A DNA stretch of 64,000 nt, taken from assembly GCA_016718155.1 (NCBI GenBank), contig JADKEH010000007.1, positions 1-64,000 of the forward strand, in the 5' to 3' direction. This document shows, in pieces, positions 63,000 through 64,000 of this stretch (position 1 is the first letter of the stretch; every line of letters begins with the position of its first letter). The translations under genes were made by a program, and so were the position numbers. This stretch comes from Candidatus Rhodoferax randersensis (lineage in GTDB: Bacteria > Pseudomonadota > Gammaproteobacteria > Burkholderiales > Burkholderiaceae_C). The notes beneath the pieces are model-generated. The model was not told the origin of the DNA, searched no databases, and saw only the letters and a list, made by a program, of their open reading frames with translations.

Positions 63000-63359
63000 A
63001 TGCCTCGCGTCAAACGTGGTGTAACGGCTCGCGCCCGCCACAAAAAAGTTCTCGCCCTTGCCAAAGGTTTCCGCGGCCGCCGCGGTAATGTCTTCCGCAT
63101 CGCCAAAGAAGCGGTGATGAAGGCTGGGCAATATGCCTACCGTGACCGCCGTACCAAGAAGCGCGTTTTCCGCCAGTTGTGGATTGCCCGTATCAATGCC
63201 GCCGCGCGTCAGTGCGGCATGACATACAGCCAGTTTGCCAATGGCCTGAAGAAAGCCAACATCGAGATCGACCGCAAAGTGCTGTCGGACATTGCCGTGC
63301 ATGACATGGCTGCCTTTGCAGGCATCGTGGAGCAAGTCAAGGCCAAGCTGGCAGCGTAA
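63000..63359 (+). CDS. rplT: 50S ribosomal protein L20
   Basis: Ribosomal protein of 119 residues with the canonical N-terminus MPRVKRGVTARARHKKVLALAKGFRGRR, needed early in 50S assembly and a likely autoregulator of rpmI-rplT. AAGGAG precedes the ATG, 25 bp after rpmI. Confidence 0.98.
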   Translation: MPRVKRGVTARARHKKVLALAKGFRGRRGNVFRIAKEAVMKAGQYAYRDRRTKKRVFRQLWIARINAAARQCGMTYSQFANGLKKANIEIDRKVLSDIAVHDMAAFAGIVEQVKAKLAA

Positions 63360-63464
63360 ACCTACTGCGCAGACGAATCTGCTGCCTGCGATGCTTGCCG
63401 TACCCATGTACGGCAGCGCTACTCAGCAGCGGTTTCGCCCGCTCGCTACGGTTTCCGAACCTCG

Positions 63465-63497
63465 GGGGCTGAGATTTTCGGGTCTCGGCCCCTTTTT
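63465..63497 (+). terminator. intrinsic terminator or attenuator between rplT and pheS
   Basis: Stem GGGGCTGAGA (63465-63474) / TCTCGGCCCC (63483-63492) with one G-T pair, followed by five T. It ends 17 nt before pheS. Another hairpin (GCCGTAC/GTACGGC near 63399-63416) precedes it. A Phe-rich leader peptide is not evident. Confidence 0.75.
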
Positions 63498-63514
63498 CAT
63501 GGATCAAGAACAGT

Positions 63515-64000
63515 ATGAACGAGTTGACCGCCATCGTTGACAGCGCCAAGGCCGCATTTGCCGATGCCGCGACCCCGGCCGACCTGGAAAACGCCAAGGC
63601 CTTGTTTCTTGGCAAGGCGGGGCGCATCACCGAGTTGATGAAAGGTATGGCCGCCCTGACTGTGGATGAGAAGAAGTCCCGGGGTGCCGCCATTAATTTG
63701 GCCAAACAAGCGATCGAGGCTGCCCTGAGCGGTCGGCGCCACGCGCTGGCCGAGGCCGAACTGCAGGTGCAACTGCACGCCGAAGCGATTGACGTCAGCT
63801 TGCCCGGTCGCCAGCGTGGGCAGGGTGGTTTGCATCCCATTTCACTGACGATGGAGCGCATGGAAGCCATCTTTCGGCTCGATGGGTTTCGATGTCGCCC
63901 AGGGCCCGGAGATCGAGTCCGACTGGTTCAACTTCACCGCACTCAACACGCCCGAAGACCATCCGGCGCGCTCCATGCACGACACGTTTTACGTCGAGGG
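63515..64000 (+). CDS. pheS: phenylalanine--tRNA ligase subunit alpha, 5' part, with a 1-nt frameshift
   Basis: The gene runs off the window end. Codons from the ATG at 63515 give the N-terminal coiled coil (NELTAIVDSAKAAF, FLGKAGRITELMKGM) and the start of the catalytic domain (GGLHPISLTMERMEAIF). At 63872-63874 an extra T shifts the frame. Dropping it restores the conserved GSMGFDVAQGPEIESDWFNF and then HPARSMHDTFYVEG. Since pheS is essential, the insertion is more likely a sequence error than a real mutation. The usual downstream partner is pheT. Confidence 0.9.
   Translation, partial: MNELTAIVDSAKAAFADAATPADLENAKALFLGKAGRITELMKGMAALTVDEKKSRGAAINLAKQAIEAALSGRRHALAEAELQVQLHAEAIDVSLPGRQRGQGGLHPISLTMERMEAIFRLDGFRCRPGPGDRVRLVQLHRTQHARRPSGALHARHVLRRG

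Noticed and set aside
63391..63514. Leader peptide for pheS attenuation
   Set aside because: The frame from the ATG at 63391 has scattered Phe codons but no cluster, and it runs through the terminator and past the pheS start; I keep only the terminator.

Overview
The window looks like a chromosomal segment of a GC-rich betaproteobacterium, most likely order Burkholderiales, family Comamonadaceae (Rhodoferax/Polaromonas-like). This is inferred from housekeeping gene types (PhaR next to a tRNA-Val, large RpoD next to DnaG, IF-3 with an AUC start), a DUF3138-type outer-membrane protein, TRAP and EtfBA/acyl-CoA metabolism, and short family-style palindromes scattered through the segment. No prophage, IS transposase, CRISPR array or rRNA was seen.

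Layout. 1-950: 3' end of an unknown gene with a probable frameshift, then a REP-like repeat. 950-6073 (minus): moxR - DUF58 - transglutaminase (tgpA-like, broken by one base) - mltB, tightly coupled. 6107-9247 (plus): histone-deacetylase-family hydrolase, enoyl-CoA hydratase, MscS channel. 9237-12177 (minus): TRAP transporter dctMQP. 12496-17146 (plus): etfB-etfA, acyl-CoA dehydrogenase, nitronate monooxygenase-like enzyme. 17169-22532 (minus): NTF2-like lipoprotein, thioredoxin lipoprotein, phosphoethanolamine transferase, beta-CASP nuclease. 22768-27158 (minus): chaperone block dnaJ-dnaK-grpE with a sigma-32 promoter, then an FKBP isomerase. 27353-33831: HxlR-type regulator, ComFB protein, rpoD, dnaG and a short-chain dehydrogenase. 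34027-38761: tRNA-Val, phaR, rimO, tRNA-Leu, rnr. 38816-43751 (minus): small ORF, MBL hydrolase, nnr, ABM monooxygenase, a CarH-type cobalamin photosensor-like protein and a diguanylate cyclase. 43780-57802: MocR regulator and a divergent polyamine catabolism/uptake cluster (puuD, puuA, spuC, potFGHI, DUF3138 OMP, puuC, glnT-like). 58065-59384: aceA. 59788-64000: thrS, infC, rpmI, rplT and the 5' part of pheS.

Most notable points. (1) thrS is preceded by what looks like a complete transcription attenuator: a 13-residue, Thr-rich leader peptide, mutually exclusive hairpins and an intrinsic terminator. (2) An operon joins an ABM protein, a W-x9-EH cobalamin domain protein without a DNA-binding domain, and a GGDEF enzyme, suggesting a light- or B12-responsive c-di-GMP input. 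(3) A shared palindromic operator lies upstream of etfBA and a 3-hydroxyacyl-CoA dehydrogenase-like gene. (4) A 17-nt palindrome of fixed length recurs at least six times, inside and outside genes. (5) Three single-base frameshifts, one in the essential gene pheS, suggest residual sequence errors in the assembly.
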